Shown: positions 37,409-48,433 of the stretch, one piece after another
Layout of the letters: every line of letters begins with the position of its first letter
Numbering within the stretch: the stretch's first letter is position 1
Assembly: GCF_008312895.1 (NCBI RefSeq)
Contig: NZ_VSSP01000009.1
Span: 124,001-188,000, forward strand
Direction: 5' to 3'
Length of the DNA: 64,000 nucleotides
Origin: Luteimonas suaedae
Lineage (GTDB): Bacteria; Pseudomonadota; Gammaproteobacteria; Xanthomonadales; Xanthomonadaceae
Notes under the pieces: model-generated
Told to the model about the DNA's origin: nothing
The model's input: only the letters and a program-made list of their open reading frames with translations
The model's database searches: none
Position numbers and translations under genes: made by a program

Positions 37409-38365
37409 TCAGCGTGTCGCGCCATCGCCCGCGCGCCGGCTGCCGCGGGCCATGGCGGCGGCATGCGCCCGCGCCTCGCCGTGCAGCCAGTCGCGGAACG
37501 CGCCGAGCGCGGCATGGTCGCGATGGCGCGGCGGATACACAAGGTAGTGCGCATAGTCGGTCTTCATCCGTTGCCGTCCGAGCCGCTGCAACTGCCGGGA
37601 TTCGAGCAGCAGCCGCACCCGCGTCAGGCGCCCGAGCGCCACGCCGAGACCGGCGGCGGCGGCCCGGTGCAGTGCTTCGGCGTCGCCGAAGCGCGCGGCG
37701 AACCGCACCGGCATGTCGCCGCCGTGACGCGCGAACCAGGCCGGCCAGGCATCGGGACCGGGATCGCCGAGCAGCGGCCAGTCCTGGAGCCGCTCGACGC
37801 CGGCCTTGCGCATCCGCGCCACCAGCGCCGGGCTCGCCACCGGCGCCAGCCAGTCGTCGAACAGGTGTTCGGCGACCACGCCCGGCCATTGGCCGCGACC
37901 GCTGCGCAGCGCCGCATCGACCTGGCCCGGGCGCGAGAAGTCGACCACGGCCGCGTCCGAGAGCAGGTTCAACTCGACCTGCGGCTGCGCGGCCAGGAAT
38001 TCCGATAGCCGCGGCAGCAGCCAGGCCGACGCCAGCGACGGCACCACGCTGAGCGTCAGCACGTCGTCGCGGCGCGCGGCGAACGGGCGCAGCGCCGCCT
38101 CGATCGCATCCAGGTGCGGCGAGACCTGCTCGAGCAGGCGCTGTCCGTCCGCGGTCGGATGCACGCCGCGCGGCCCGCGCTCGAACAGGCGGCGATCGAG
38201 CCGCTGTTCCAGCGAACGGATCTGGTGGCTGAGCGCGCTGACCGTCAGATGCATTGCTTCGGCGGCACGGGTGAGGTTGCCGGCGCGCGCCGCCGCCACG
38301 AAGCCCTGCAGCGCGTGCAGCGGCGCGCGGATGCCGTCGGGGCGCGTGGCTGGGGTTGAGCTCAA
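37409..38365 (-). CDS. LysR-family transcriptional regulator (GcvA-like)
   Basis: A 318-residue regulator. The winged helix-turn-helix is at residues about 18-75 (AAARAGNLTRAAEAMHLTVS; LSHQIRSLEQRLDRRLFERG) and the LysR effector domain follows (TLSVVPSLASAWLLPRLSEF). The N-terminal layout is GcvA/AmpR-like. A TTG at 38365 is the best start: it gives the normal length and has an AGG site upstream, whereas upstream ATGs lie within a divergent gene. It is divergent from a 53-residue peptide gene and the aldo/keto reductase genes, which it may control. Confidence 0.85.
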   Translation of the reverse strand: MSSTPATRPDGIRAPLHALQGFVAAARAGNLTRAAEAMHLTVSALSHQIRSLEQRLDRRLFERGPRGVHPTADGQRLLEQVSPHLDAIEAALRPFAARRDDVLTLSVVPSLASAWLLPRLSEFLAAQPQVELNLLSDAAVVDFSRPGQVDAALRSGRGQWPGVVAEHLFDDWLAPVASPALVARMRKAGVERLQDWPLLGDPGPDAWPAWFARHGGDMPVRFAARFGDAEALHRAAAAGLGVALGRLTRVRLLLESRQLQRLGRQRMKTDYAHYLVYPPRHRDHAALGAFRDWLHGEARAHAAAMARGSRRAGDGATR

Positions 38366-38452
38366 TTCAAGTCTACCTTGCAGATATGTCGCTTTTCCGG
38401 CACCGACTATCGGCCTATGTTCGAAACCGATCAAGTCGAAGAGGAGATCGCC

Positions 38453-38614
38453 ATGAGCATCTGGAATGGATTGCTGTTCCTGCAGGGGCATGTCGTCAGC
38501 CCGCGGCTGGCGCTCGCGCTGGCCGATGCCGAGTCCGTGCCGGCGCCTGCGGCCGTACCGCCGCCGCTCCACGATGACGCGCATCGTCGCTCCGCCACGG
38601 CGGCTTGCCGCTGA
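38453..38614 (+). CDS. Small conserved-looking peptide, 53 residues
   Basis: MSIWNGLLFLQGHVVSPRLA begins a peptide preceded by an excellent GAGGAG ribosome site at ideal spacing. This argues that it is real despite its size. The N-terminal 15 residues are hydrophobic and the C-terminus is Pro/Ala-rich and hydrophilic. It is divergent from the LysR gene, which suggests regulation by it. No family is recognised. Confidence 0.55.
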   Translation: MSIWNGLLFLQGHVVSPRLALALADAESVPAPAAVPPPLHDDAHRRSATAACR

Positions 38615-38713
38615 GGCGTCGCGCCACCGGAACACAGCATCACGCCACGGGTTCGCGCACCGGCAACATCGGCAGCGTTATCGTGATTGGCCTCGCCAAA
38701 CATCGAATCGCGC

Positions 38714-39691
38714 ATGGCCGCAGCAGAAGACGCAAGACCGCTCGGCCGCTCCGGCCTGCGGGTCCGCCCGCTCGCCTTCGGCGGCAACGTATTTGGCTGG
38801 AGTGCCGACGAGAAGACCGTGTTCGCGCTGCTCGACGCCTTCGTCGATGCCGGCTTTTCCCTGGTCGACACCGCCGATGTCTATCCGGCGTGGGTGCCGG
38901 GCAACCAGGGCGGCGAGTCGGAGACGATCATCGGCCGCTGGCTGGCCGCGCGCGGCGGCCGTGACCGATTGGCCATCGCCACCAAGGTCGCCAAGTGGAG
39001 TGCGCGGCCAGGGCTGTCGCCGGACAACATCGCCGCCGCCGCCGATGATTCGTTGCGGCGGCTGCAGACCGACTGCATCGACCTGTACTTCGCCCACGAG
39101 GACGATCCGGACGTGCCGCTCGAGGATACGCTCGGCGCATTCGCGCGCCTGATCGAACAGGGCAAGGTGCGTGCCATCGGCGCCTCCAACTACGATGCGC
39201 CGCGGCTGGCCGAGGCGCTGGCGGTGGCGCAGCGACATGGGCTGCCGCGCTACGAGGTGCTGCAGCCCGAGTACAACCTGTACGACCGCGCGGACTACGA
39301 GGCGTCCCTGGAACCGCTGGCGCGCGAACACGGCCTCGGCGTGATGAGCTACTACTCGCTGGCCAGCGGCTTCCTCAGCGGCAAGTACCGCAGCGCCGCC
39401 GACGCCGCCAAGAGCGGCGCCCGCGGCGCCACCGTGGTCCGGCGCTATCTCGACCAACGCGGCGAACGCATCCTCGAGGCGCTCGATGCCGTGGCCGCCG
39501 CACACCGCGCCACCCCGGCGCAGGTGGCGCTGGCCTGGCTGATCGCGCGCGAATCGATCACCGCGCCGATCGCCAGCGCCACCAGCCTTGAACAGCTGCA
39601 CGAACTGCTCGCCGCCACCGACCTCGCGCTGTCGGCGGCCGACATCACCGCGCTGGACGCCGCCGGCGCCGACACAGGGAAGCCTTCATGA
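38714..39691 (+). CDS. Aldo/keto reductase
   Basis: A 325-residue NADPH-dependent oxidoreductase with a TIM barrel. LVDTADVYP holds the catalytic Asp and Tyr, IATKVAKW the Lys, and YFAHEDD the His-equivalent position. IGASNYDAPRL, QPEYNLYDR and the NADP site PIASATSLEQL follow, the profile of the AKR11/12-like bacterial group. The ATG at 38714 is preferred to a TTG nine codons upstream. The stop overlaps the next start (ATGA), so it is co-translated with the MDR-family oxidoreductase. Confidence 0.92.
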   Translation: MAAAEDARPLGRSGLRVRPLAFGGNVFGWSADEKTVFALLDAFVDAGFSLVDTADVYPAWVPGNQGGESETIIGRWLAARGGRDRLAIATKVAKWSARPGLSPDNIAAAADDSLRRLQTDCIDLYFAHEDDPDVPLEDTLGAFARLIEQGKVRAIGASNYDAPRLAEALAVAQRHGLPRYEVLQPEYNLYDRADYEASLEPLAREHGLGVMSYYSLASGFLSGKYRSAADAAKSGARGATVVRRYLDQRGERILEALDAVAAAHRATPAQVALAWLIARESITAPIASATSLEQLHELLAATDLALSAADITALDAAGADTGKPS

Positions 39692-40710
39692 CCGCCACCG
39701 ACAACACCCGCATCGTGCTCGCCTCGCGCCCGCAGGGCGAGCCCACCAGCGAAAACTTCCGCGTCGAACGCGCGCCCTTACCGCAGCCGGAAAAGGGCCA
39801 GGTGCTGCTGCGCAACCGCTGGTTGTCGCTCGACCCCTACATGCGCGGGCGCATGAATGCCGGGCGCTCGTACGTCGCGCCGATCGAGGTCGACGCGGTG
39901 ATGGAGGGCGGGACCATCTCGGAAGTGGTCGAATCGCTGCACCCGGACCTGCAGCCCGGGGACCTGGTGCTGGCCGACGGCGGCTGGCAGACCCACGCCG
40001 TCGCCGATGGCGAAAGCCTGCGTCGCAAGCTCGATCCGGATGACGTGCCGGTCACCACCGCGCTCGGCGTCTACGGCATGCCCGGCTTCACCGCCTATGC
40101 CGGCCTGCACGAGATCGGCAAGCCACGGCCGGGCGAGACCCTGGTGGTCGCCGCCGCTTCCGGCCCGGTCGGCGCCACCGTCGGCCAGATTGCAAAACTG
40201 CGCGGCGCGCGCGTGGTCGGCATCGCCGGCGGGGCGCGCAAGGTCGCGCACTTGCGCGACGATCTCGGTTTCGACGTCGCCCTCGACCATCGCGCCGACG
40301 ATTTCGCCGAACAGCTGAAGGCGGCGGTGCCGGATGGCATCGACGTGTACTTCGAGAACGTCGGCGGCCACGTGTTCGACGCGGTGCTGCCGCTGCTCAA
40401 CGAGTTCGCGCGGGTGCCGGTATGCGGCCTGATCGCCCACTACAACGACAGTGCGCCGCCCGAGGGTCCCGACCGTCTGCCGCAGCTGATGGCACTGGCG
40501 CTGGCCCGGCGCCTGACCATCCGCGGCTTCATCGTCTTCGACTTCAACAAGCTCTATCCGGAGTTCCTGCGCGAGATGGGCGCATGGCTGCGTGACGGCA
40601 AGGTCCGCTACAGCGAGGACATCGTCGAGGGCCTGGAGAACGCGCCGCAGGGCCTGATCGGCCTGCTGCGCGGCGAGAACTTCGGCAAGCGCCTGGTGCG
40701 GATCGCATAA
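39688..40710 (+). CDS. NADP-dependent MDR-family oxidoreductase (alkenal/curcumin reductase type)
   Basis: A 340-residue zinc-free medium-chain reductase. Characteristic segments are [10 protein letters not shown] near the N-terminus, [18 protein letters not shown], the NADP-binding [15 protein letters not shown] with [25 protein letters not shown], and [13 protein letters not shown]. These identify the leukotriene-B4 12-hydroxydehydrogenase/2-alkenal reductase group, which reduces activated double bonds. Together with the aldo/keto reductase it suggests detoxification of reactive carbonyls. Confidence 0.93.
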   Translation: MTATDNTRIVLASRPQGEPTSENFRVERAPLPQPEKGQVLLRNRWLSLDPYMRGRMNAGRSYVAPIEVDAVMEGGTISEVVESLHPDLQPGDLVLADGGWQTHAVADGESLRRKLDPDDVPVTTALGVYGMPGFTAYAGLHEIGKPRPGETLVVAAASGPVGATVGQIAKLRGARVVGIAGGARKVAHLRDDLGFDVALDHRADDFAEQLKAAVPDGIDVYFENVGGHVFDAVLPLLNEFARVPVCGLIAHYNDSAPPEGPDRLPQLMALALARRLTIRGFIVFDFNKLYPEFLREMGAWLRDGKVRYSEDIVEGLENAPQGLIGLLRGENFGKRLVRIA

Positions 40711-40765
40711 GCAACCGCGATCCCCGCGATCCCCAAGGGTCACGCAATTCTTTGGCCCGTGTCTT

Positions 40766-40785
40766 CCCCCTTTGAAAAAAGGGGG
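40766..40785. terminator. Hairpin after the oxidoreductase operon
   Basis: CCCCCTTT-GAAA-AAAGGGGG, a perfect 8-bp stem in an A/T-bearing context, 55 bases after the oxidoreductase stop. Similar pyrimidine/purine blocks continue to 40800 (GAGGGGGATTTG). The 402-base gap to icd contains this and the long inverted repeat, and no gene. Confidence 0.6.
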
Positions 40786-40893
40786 ACTGAGGGGGATTTG
40801 CTTTGGCCGTGACAGCGCCTACGCCAATCCCCGCCCCGCCGCCGCGCGACACCGCCCGCGCGCAATCCCCCCGCCCGACGCCACGGCAGCAAC

Positions 40894-41039
40894 CCGTAGG
40901 AGCGCGCCATGCGCGCGATGCCGCGGGCACGGCGCCGCCCGCGAATCCCGGTGACCTGCGCGCCTGCCGGTCCGGAATCGCGGCATCCACCGGTTCCGGC
41001 CGATACCCGCGGCATCGCGCGCATGGCGCGCTCCTACGG
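40894..41039. repeat. Long perfect inverted repeat (REPIN-like)
   Basis: Perfectly complementary 34-base arms (40894-40927 and 41006-41039) enclose 78 bases. The outer ends read CCGTAGGAGCGCGC, again with a GTAG-type REP head. Each arm is itself partly palindromic (GCGCGCCATGCGCGC). It lies between two convergent genes. Confidence 0.85.
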
Positions 41040-41112
41040 ATAGGCATTGCCATGCGTGACGAGAAAGGCCCGGCATTGCCGGGCCCTTCTCGGTGCGGCG
41101 GCGCTGGCGCCC

Positions 41113-43608
<2,496 letters not shown>

Positions 43609-45003
43609 TCAGCTCCGACCCGCCGCCGCCTGAACCGAAGCGCCTTCCGCAGGCTCGCCCTCGCCGTCCGCCGCGTCGCCTTGCGGCGCCGGCTCCCAGC
43701 CGAACACGCTGCGGCCGCCGTAGGCATGCGACTGCCGGCGCTCCTCGTCGATCAACTGCTCGACCGAAGGCCCGCCGGCGTGGCGCTCGAGCCGCCGCGC
43801 CTGCGCATCCAGGCGCTTGAGCGCCTGCAGCTGCTCCTCGCGGCCGAGCTTCGCGCTGTGCACCGCACGCTTCAGTACGCCGATGGTCTGGTCGTACACG
43901 CGCGTGGGCACCGGGAACGGATGGCGGTCCTTGCCGCCATGCGCCAGCGAGAAGCGCGCCGGATCGGTGAAGCGGCACGGCGTGCCGTGCAGCACCTCGG
44001 CCACTAGCGCCAGCGCACGCACGGTGCGCGCACCCACGCCCGGCACCTGCAGCAACTCGGTGAAATCGCGCGGCCCGCACTCCGCGGCCGCGGCCAGGTT
44101 GCCGCGCAGGCGCCGCGCGACCACATCGCTGCCGCGCACGTCGTGCCGATCAGGCAGGCAGAGATGCGGCAGCAGGTCCAGCTGCAAAGATTCCTTCTCC
44201 CGTTTACGGGAGAAGGTGCCCGAAGAGCCTGCCCCGGACTCGATCCGGGGGCGGATGAGGGCGCTCTTCGACCGCGCATCCATCTCCCCCATTCGCCCTT
44301 CCAACCTCCCCCACTCCCGCGCCACCCCATCCGGCCCCAGCGTCCCAAGCATCTCCACCTGCGCCCGTCGCGCCGCCTCGGCGCGCCGGTCCGCCAGATT
44401 GACGATGCGCCCCCGCCCCGGCCCCTCGATCGCCGCATGCGGCGCATCGACGAAGCTGGTCAGCCCCTCCGACAGCCAGTGATAGCGGCGCGCCTGCTTC
44501 GCCTCGCCGTTCATCCCCTGCTGCACCACCACCCAGCGGCCCTCGTCGCTGACGATGAAACCGTGCAGGTACAGGTCGAACCCATCCTGCAGCGCCGCGC
44601 TGTCGACCTTCGCCACCAGCCGGCTGGCCGCCGCCAGCGCCGCGCCGTCGAAGCCCACGCGCTCGCCGATCGCCACCAGCTCGCCCGGCGTGGCCCGCGA
44701 ATGCCGGCCGCGGCCGCCGCACACGTGGATGCCCAGCTCGCCCGACAGCGGCGCCAGCCCGCGCTTGAGCGCGCCGATCACGCTGGTGGTGATGCCTGAC
44801 GAATGCCAGTCCATGCCCATCACCGCGCCGAACGACTGGAACCAGAACGGATGCGCCAGCCGCCGCAACAGCTCGTCGCGGCCGTACTCGTGCACGATCG
44901 CCTGGCACATCACCGCGCCCAGGCGCGTCATCCGCTCGCCCAGCCAGCGCGGCACGCGGCCGCCGTGCAGCGGCAGATCGGCGCTTCCGGATCGTCGGCT
45001 CAT
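43609..45003 (-). CDS. DUF763-family protein with in-frame repeat insertion
   Basis: A 464-residue protein. The N-terminal SGSADLPLHGGRVPRWLGER, WFQSFGAVMGMDWHSSGITT and HVCGGRGRHSRATP are hallmarks of DUF763, a family of unknown function. A helix-hairpin-helix-like LLQVPGVGARTVRALALV lies in the C-terminal half, hinting at DNA binding. Residues about 244-270 are not family sequence. They are encoded by a palindromic element at 44193-44270, read as SSGTFSRKREKE. The frame survives the insertion. The C-terminal 30 residues are low-complexity and may be a tail. Function unknown. Confidence 0.88.
   Translation of the reverse strand: MSRRSGSADLPLHGGRVPRWLGERMTRLGAVMCQAIVHEYGRDELLRRLAHPFWFQSFGAVMGMDWHSSGITTSVIGALKRGLAPLSGELGIHVCGGRGRHSRATPGELVAIGERVGFDGAALAAASRLVAKVDSAALQDGFDLYLHGFIVSDEGRWVVVQQGMNGEAKQARRYHWLSEGLTSFVDAPHAAIEGPGRGRIVNLADRRAEAARRAQVEMLGTLGPDGVAREWGRLEGRMGEMDARSKSALIRPRIESGAGSSGTFSRKREKESLQLDLLPHLCLPDRHDVRGSDVVARRLRGNLAAAAECGPRDFTELLQVPGVGARTVRALALVAEVLHGTPCRFTDPARFSLAHGGKDRHPFPVPTRVYDQTIGVLKRAVHSAKLGREEQLQALKRLDAQARRLERHAGGPSVEQLIDEERRQSHAYGGRSVFGWEPAPQGDAADGEGEPAEGASVQAAAGRS
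44193..44270. repeat. Three-hairpin palindromic element inside the DUF763 gene
   Basis: A perfect 10-bp stem CCTTCTCCCG-TTTA-CGGGAGAAGG (44193-44216) is followed by an outer stem CGAAGAGC/GCTCTTCG (44221-44228, 44263-44270) enclosing CCCCGGA/TCCGGGG. This kind of CTTCTCCCG...CGGGAGAAG element recurs in many proteobacterial genomes. Confidence 0.8.
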
Positions 45004-45108
45004 GGCGGCGGTGGCCTCATCGGCGCATGGTCGTGTCCGGCGGTCTCACGCCATGAGACGCGGTGCCGGGCATGCGCCAAGGCCGACTTGCACGCCCACA
45101 CGAGCAGG

Positions 45109-45118
45109 CGTATATACG
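45109..45118. promoter_or_regulatory. Palindrome upstream of the toxin-antitoxin genes
   Basis: CGTATATACG, a perfect 10-base palindrome in an AT-rich patch ending 29 bases before the antitoxin ATG. It is a candidate autoregulatory operator for the AbrB-type antitoxin. TATAAC at 45124-45129 could be the -10. Confidence 0.45.
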
Positions 45119-45147
45119 TTAGTTATAACCAGTCTGGAGCCACGCCC

Positions 45148-45369
45148 ATGAAGCTCAAGATCACCACCATCGGCAATTCCGCCGGCGTCATCCTGCCCAA
45201 GGAGCTGCTCGCCCGCCTGCGTCTGGGCAAGGGCGACGAGCTGTTCGCGCTGGAAACCCCCGACGGCATCAAGCTCACCACGTTCGATCCCACGCTTGCC
45301 GCGCAGATGGATGTGGCCGAGGACGTCATGCGCAGGCGCCGCACCCTGCTGCACAAGCTGGCGCAGTAG
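45148..45369 (+). CDS. AbrB/MazE/SpoVT-type antitoxin
   Basis: A 73-residue protein. The swapped-hairpin AbrB DNA-binding domain is clear: MKLKITTIGNSAGVILPKEL and LRLGKGDELFALETPDG. The C-terminal 25 residues (VAEDVMRRRRTLLHKLAQ) form a helix likely to wrap the toxin. It ends nine bases before the Doc-type toxin start. Such proteins repress their own promoter and neutralise the toxin. Confidence 0.9.
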   Translation: MKLKITTIGNSAGVILPKELLARLRLGKGDELFALETPDGIKLTTFDPTLAAQMDVAEDVMRRRRTLLHKLAQ

Positions 45370-45377
45370 CCGCGGCC

Positions 45378-45803
45378 ATGATCGTCTGGATCGAAAAGCC
45401 GCTCGCGCTGGCCATCCACGACCGCCAGTTGGCCGAGCACGGCGGCAACCCCGGCGTGCGCGACGAAGGTCTGCTGGATTCCGCCCTCGCCCGCCCGCAG
45501 CAGCTGCACGCCTACGGCGACCCGCCGCCGGACCTGGCCGACCTCGCCGCCAGCCTCGCCTTCGGCCTGGCCCGCAACCATCCCTTCATCGACGGCAACA
45601 AGCGCACCGCCGCCGTGGCCTGCGAAGTCTTCATCGTGCTCAACGGCGCCACGCTCCAGGCCGACGACCTGGCGCTGTATCCCGTCTACATTGCGCTCGC
45701 CGAAGGCAGCCTGCCCGAAGACGACTTCGCCGCCTGGCTGCGCCGGCACATCGCGCCGGCCGAGACTAGGCTGCACGAACCACGGGCGCGTTACGCGCGT
45801 TGA
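45378..45803 (+). CDS. Doc-family (death-on-curing, Fic fold) toxin
   Basis: A 141-residue protein with the Fic/Doc active site HPFIDGNKR at residues 68-76, intact with catalytic His, Asp and the GNKR phosphate-binding loop. Doc phosphorylates EF-Tu and halts translation. N-terminal IEKPLALAIHDRQLAEHGGN and RDEGLLDSALARPQQ match the Doc/AvrRpt2-type subgroup. The C-terminal 20 residues extend beyond the core. It is paired with an AbrB-type rather than a Phd-type antitoxin. Confidence 0.92.
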   Translation: MIVWIEKPLALAIHDRQLAEHGGNPGVRDEGLLDSALARPQQLHAYGDPPPDLADLAASLAFGLARNHPFIDGNKRTAAVACEVFIVLNGATLQADDLALYPVYIALAEGSLPEDDFAAWLRRHIAPAETRLHEPRARYAR

Positions 45804-45955
45804 AGCGACACCGCCTGCGCGAGGTCATCGGGCCAATCTCGACCCTGAGCGGTCACTCGCTGACGCTCTAGGCGCGGTGCCGTGGTGCCCGACACGAGCG
45901 ATCTAGCGATTACCTGGCCGATAGCGGCAGCCACCAAGCTAACCCTGGCATTTCG

Positions 45956-46897
45956 CTATCTTGCCCGACCCGATTCCACCACCGCCGGCGAAGCGCCCAG
46001 ATAGGCTGTTTTCTCCATCACCAAGTCGATGAAGGCCGATACAGCCTTCGGCAGATGGCGTCGACTGGGGTAGAGCACATTCACACCGTGGCCTTCGCAG
46101 GTGTAGTGCGACAACACCGGCACCACCCGGCCTGCATTGAGATCGATCCTGGCCATCGTGCTTGGCAGGAGTGCAATGCCGAGCCCAGCGACCGTGGCCT
46201 TCCGAAGCGCTTGCGCCGTGCTCGCACTCAGGCGGGGCTGGAGTCTAACTTCCTCTTTCAAGCCGTCCGGCCCTTGCAGGCGCCACTTCAGGATGCCGCC
46301 GGGCTGGGTGAAGCCCAGACACTGGTGATTCTCCAGATCGCTCAGCTGCGTTGGAGCGCCATGCGCAGCCAGATAGAGAGGACTCGCCACCAGACCATTG
46401 CTGCCAGCCGGGTGCAGCTTTCGCCCTACATACCCTGAGTCCCGAAGCGGGCCGCCTCGAAAAGCCACGTCGATGCGCTCTGCAATGAGGTCGGTGGAGG
46501 CATCGCTGAGCACGAAGTCCATGCGCACGCGGGGATGTTGATCGAGAAAGGCGGCCAGCCAATCCATCTCGAAGAAGTCGAAGAAATCCGCAGGCGCCGC
46601 CACGCGCACCAACCCGCTGGCCTCGTCCGTGCCGCTCATCAGCTCTTGGCCTGCATCGACCAGGCCGTCGATCGATGCGGCACATCTCTCATGCAAGGCC
46701 TCACCCGCGCTGGTCAGGGTCAGCTTGCGAGTCGATCGTTGCAGCAAGCGTGTGCCCACCTTGTCTTCCAAGCCCTGGATGCGTCGGCTGACCGTATTGG
46801 CAGGCATATCCAACCGGCGCGCCGCCTCGGCAAAGCTGCCGCTGCGAACAACCTGGACAAACAGGGCGATGTCGTTGAGATCCAGCGAGGCGGCCAT
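45956..46897 (-). CDS. LysR-family transcriptional regulator
   Basis: A 313-residue regulator. The helix-turn-helix lies at residues about 18-37 (GSFAEAARRLDMPANTVSRR) and the domain ends with TRKLTLTSAGEALHE. The effector domain begins GLVRVAAPADFFDFF. It belongs to the CrgA/DmlR-like group that controls small stress or redox genes. It is divergent from the DoxX gene; a 24-base palindrome between them is the likely operator. Codon use is less GC-biased than in the housekeeping genes, suggesting acquisition. Confidence 0.92.
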   Translation of the reverse strand: MAASLDLNDIALFVQVVRSGSFAEAARRLDMPANTVSRRIQGLEDKVGTRLLQRSTRKLTLTSAGEALHERCAASIDGLVDAGQELMSGTDEASGLVRVAAPADFFDFFEMDWLAAFLDQHPRVRMDFVLSDASTDLIAERIDVAFRGGPLRDSGYVGRKLHPAGSNGLVASPLYLAAHGAPTQLSDLENHQCLGFTQPGGILKWRLQGPDGLKEEVRLQPRLSASTAQALRKATVAGLGIALLPSTMARIDLNAGRVVPVLSHYTCEGHGVNVLYPSRRHLPKAVSAFIDLVMEKTAYLGASPAVVESGRAR

Positions 46898-46912
46898 TCG
46901 TTGTGTTTTTGG

Positions 46913-46936
46913 ATGGGTTCAATCCAATTAAACCAT
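46913..46936. promoter_or_regulatory. Candidate LysR operator
   Basis: ATGGGTT-N10-AAACCAT, an inverted repeat with one mismatch, sits in the AT-rich gap between the divergent LysR and DoxX genes, 16 bases upstream of the LysR start. Its T-N11-A-like layout suits LysR-type binding. Confidence 0.5.
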
Positions 46937-47020
46937 CTACCGGAGCAATCGGACGAATCCTAAAGTGCCGCCATGGCACCGCAAGGCAGCCATCGAGCCC
47001 ACCCTCACCAAGGAATGTCC

Positions 47021-47404
47021 ATGAACCCTTCAACTACTTTGTCCACCATGCAGCGCCGGATCGTCTGGGGCGTTCGCATCCTCCTCGCCCTGGCCTTTAC
47101 GGCGGCCGGTGCCGCCAAGCTCGCCGGAGCCCCCGACATGGTCCAGCTGTTCGACGCTGTTGGCTTCGGTCAGTGGTTCCGCTATGTCACGGGCGCAATC
47201 GAAGTACTGGGTGCGGTGTTGCTGATCATTCCTTCCAAGGGGTTCTACGGCGCCGCCTTGCTGACGGCCACGATGATCGGCGGCACGGCCACCCATCTGT
47301 TCCTGATCGGCGGCAACCCCGTGCCGGCTATCGTTCTGGCCCTGCTCTCGGCGTTCGTGGCCTGGCGCCTGCAGCCGGTGCGCCTGTTCGCTCCGGCGCA
47401 TTGA
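47021..47404 (+). CDS. DoxX-family membrane protein
   Basis: A 127-residue, four-helix protein. RILLALAFTAAGAAKLAGAP, FDAVGFGQWFRYVTGAIEVL and YGAALLTATMIGGTATHLF match DoxX/DoxD-like proteins. These are often induced by stress and associated with quinone or sulfur redox chemistry. The ATG at 47021 is preferred, six bases after AAGGA. It begins a DoxX-pirin-hydrolase series opposite a LysR regulator. Confidence 0.9.
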   Translation: MNPSTTLSTMQRRIVWGVRILLALAFTAAGAAKLAGAPDMVQLFDAVGFGQWFRYVTGAIEVLGAVLLIIPSKGFYGAALLTATMIGGTATHLFLIGGNPVPAIVLALLSAFVAWRLQPVRLFAPAH

Positions 47405-47416
47405 CGGAGGCCATCA

Positions 47417-48295
47417 ATGAACCTCCAAACCGTTTCCCGGATGGATCAGCGCCGTGAAGCTGCAGGGACAAGCGCCGACACACCGCATCGCGCCATTGTT
47501 CACCGCAATCGCGGCACCACCCACGGCCCGATCACGCGCCTGGTCAGTCCCGGCGATCTTGGAGAGCACATCAAGCCCTTCGTGTTCTTGGACTACTTCA
47601 AGATTTCTGCCACCGGAGCACCCCGCCTTGCGATGCATCCGCATTCCGGGATCGCCACGCTCACCTACCTCATGAAGGGGCGCATGCGTTACGAGGACTC
47701 GACGGGCAAGGAAGGCGTGCTGCTGAGTGGCGGCGCGGAGTGGATGCGTGCGGGCAACGGCGTGTGGCACACCGGGGAGCCCATCGAGAACGTCGCCGGG
47801 TTGGGCTTTCAGCTGTGGGTGGCCCTGCCTGCCTCACACGAGAATTCTCCGCCACAGAGCATGTACTTGTCGCCTGGCGACATCGCGCGCGAAGGGCCCG
47901 TGCGGGTTTTGGCAGGGCGCCATGGCCGGACCCGGGGCGCGATCCCCGCCCCGGGCGACATGAACTATTTGGTGGTCGAACTTCGCGATGGCGAGCGTTG
48001 GCAATACACGCCGCCACCAAGCCACGATGTGGCGTGGTTAGCCGTGGGCGCGGGGACGGTGGATGCAGGCGGCCTGGTCGATACAGGCCAGTTGGCAATC
48101 TTCGAGGAGTCCAATCAAGCGATCGACGTCGTAGCTCACGGCGATACGGTGTTTGTTCTGGGATCAGCGGCCAAGCATCCGTACGACTTGATCACGGGCT
48201 ATTACTCGGTTCACACCAGTCCTGAAGCCTTGGCGCAAGGCGAGGCCGAGATCCGTCGACTCGGCAAGGAGCTGCGCAGGCAAGGACGCTTGTGA
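47417..48295 (+). CDS. Pirin-family protein
   Basis: A 292-residue bicupin. The N-terminal cupin has FLDYFKISATG, HPHSGIATLTYLMKG and WMRAGNGVWHTGEP, providing the His ligands for iron. Bacterial pirins (YhhW-like) can show quercetinase activity, but many act as redox-sensing modulators. The C-terminal cupin includes YDLITGYYSVH. The gene starts 12 bases after the DoxX stop, so they are co-transcribed. Confidence 0.93.
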   Translation: MNLQTVSRMDQRREAAGTSADTPHRAIVHRNRGTTHGPITRLVSPGDLGEHIKPFVFLDYFKISATGAPRLAMHPHSGIATLTYLMKGRMRYEDSTGKEGVLLSGGAEWMRAGNGVWHTGEPIENVAGLGFQLWVALPASHENSPPQSMYLSPGDIAREGPVRVLAGRHGRTRGAIPAPGDMNYLVVELRDGERWQYTPPPSHDVAWLAVGAGTVDAGGLVDTGQLAIFEESNQAIDVVAHGDTVFVLGSAAKHPYDLITGYYSVHTSPEALAQGEAEIRRLGKELRRQGRL

Positions 48296-48433
48296 TCCCG
48301 AGAGTTCTGACGGACCTCTGCCAGCTGGACAGATTTTTCCCTCGCCGACCGACATCACGCGCGGCTTACGCATCGCCCGCGTGGTGCTCCATCGCTCAGC
48401 TTTCCATCTCAATGAAACGATGAGGACTTACAC

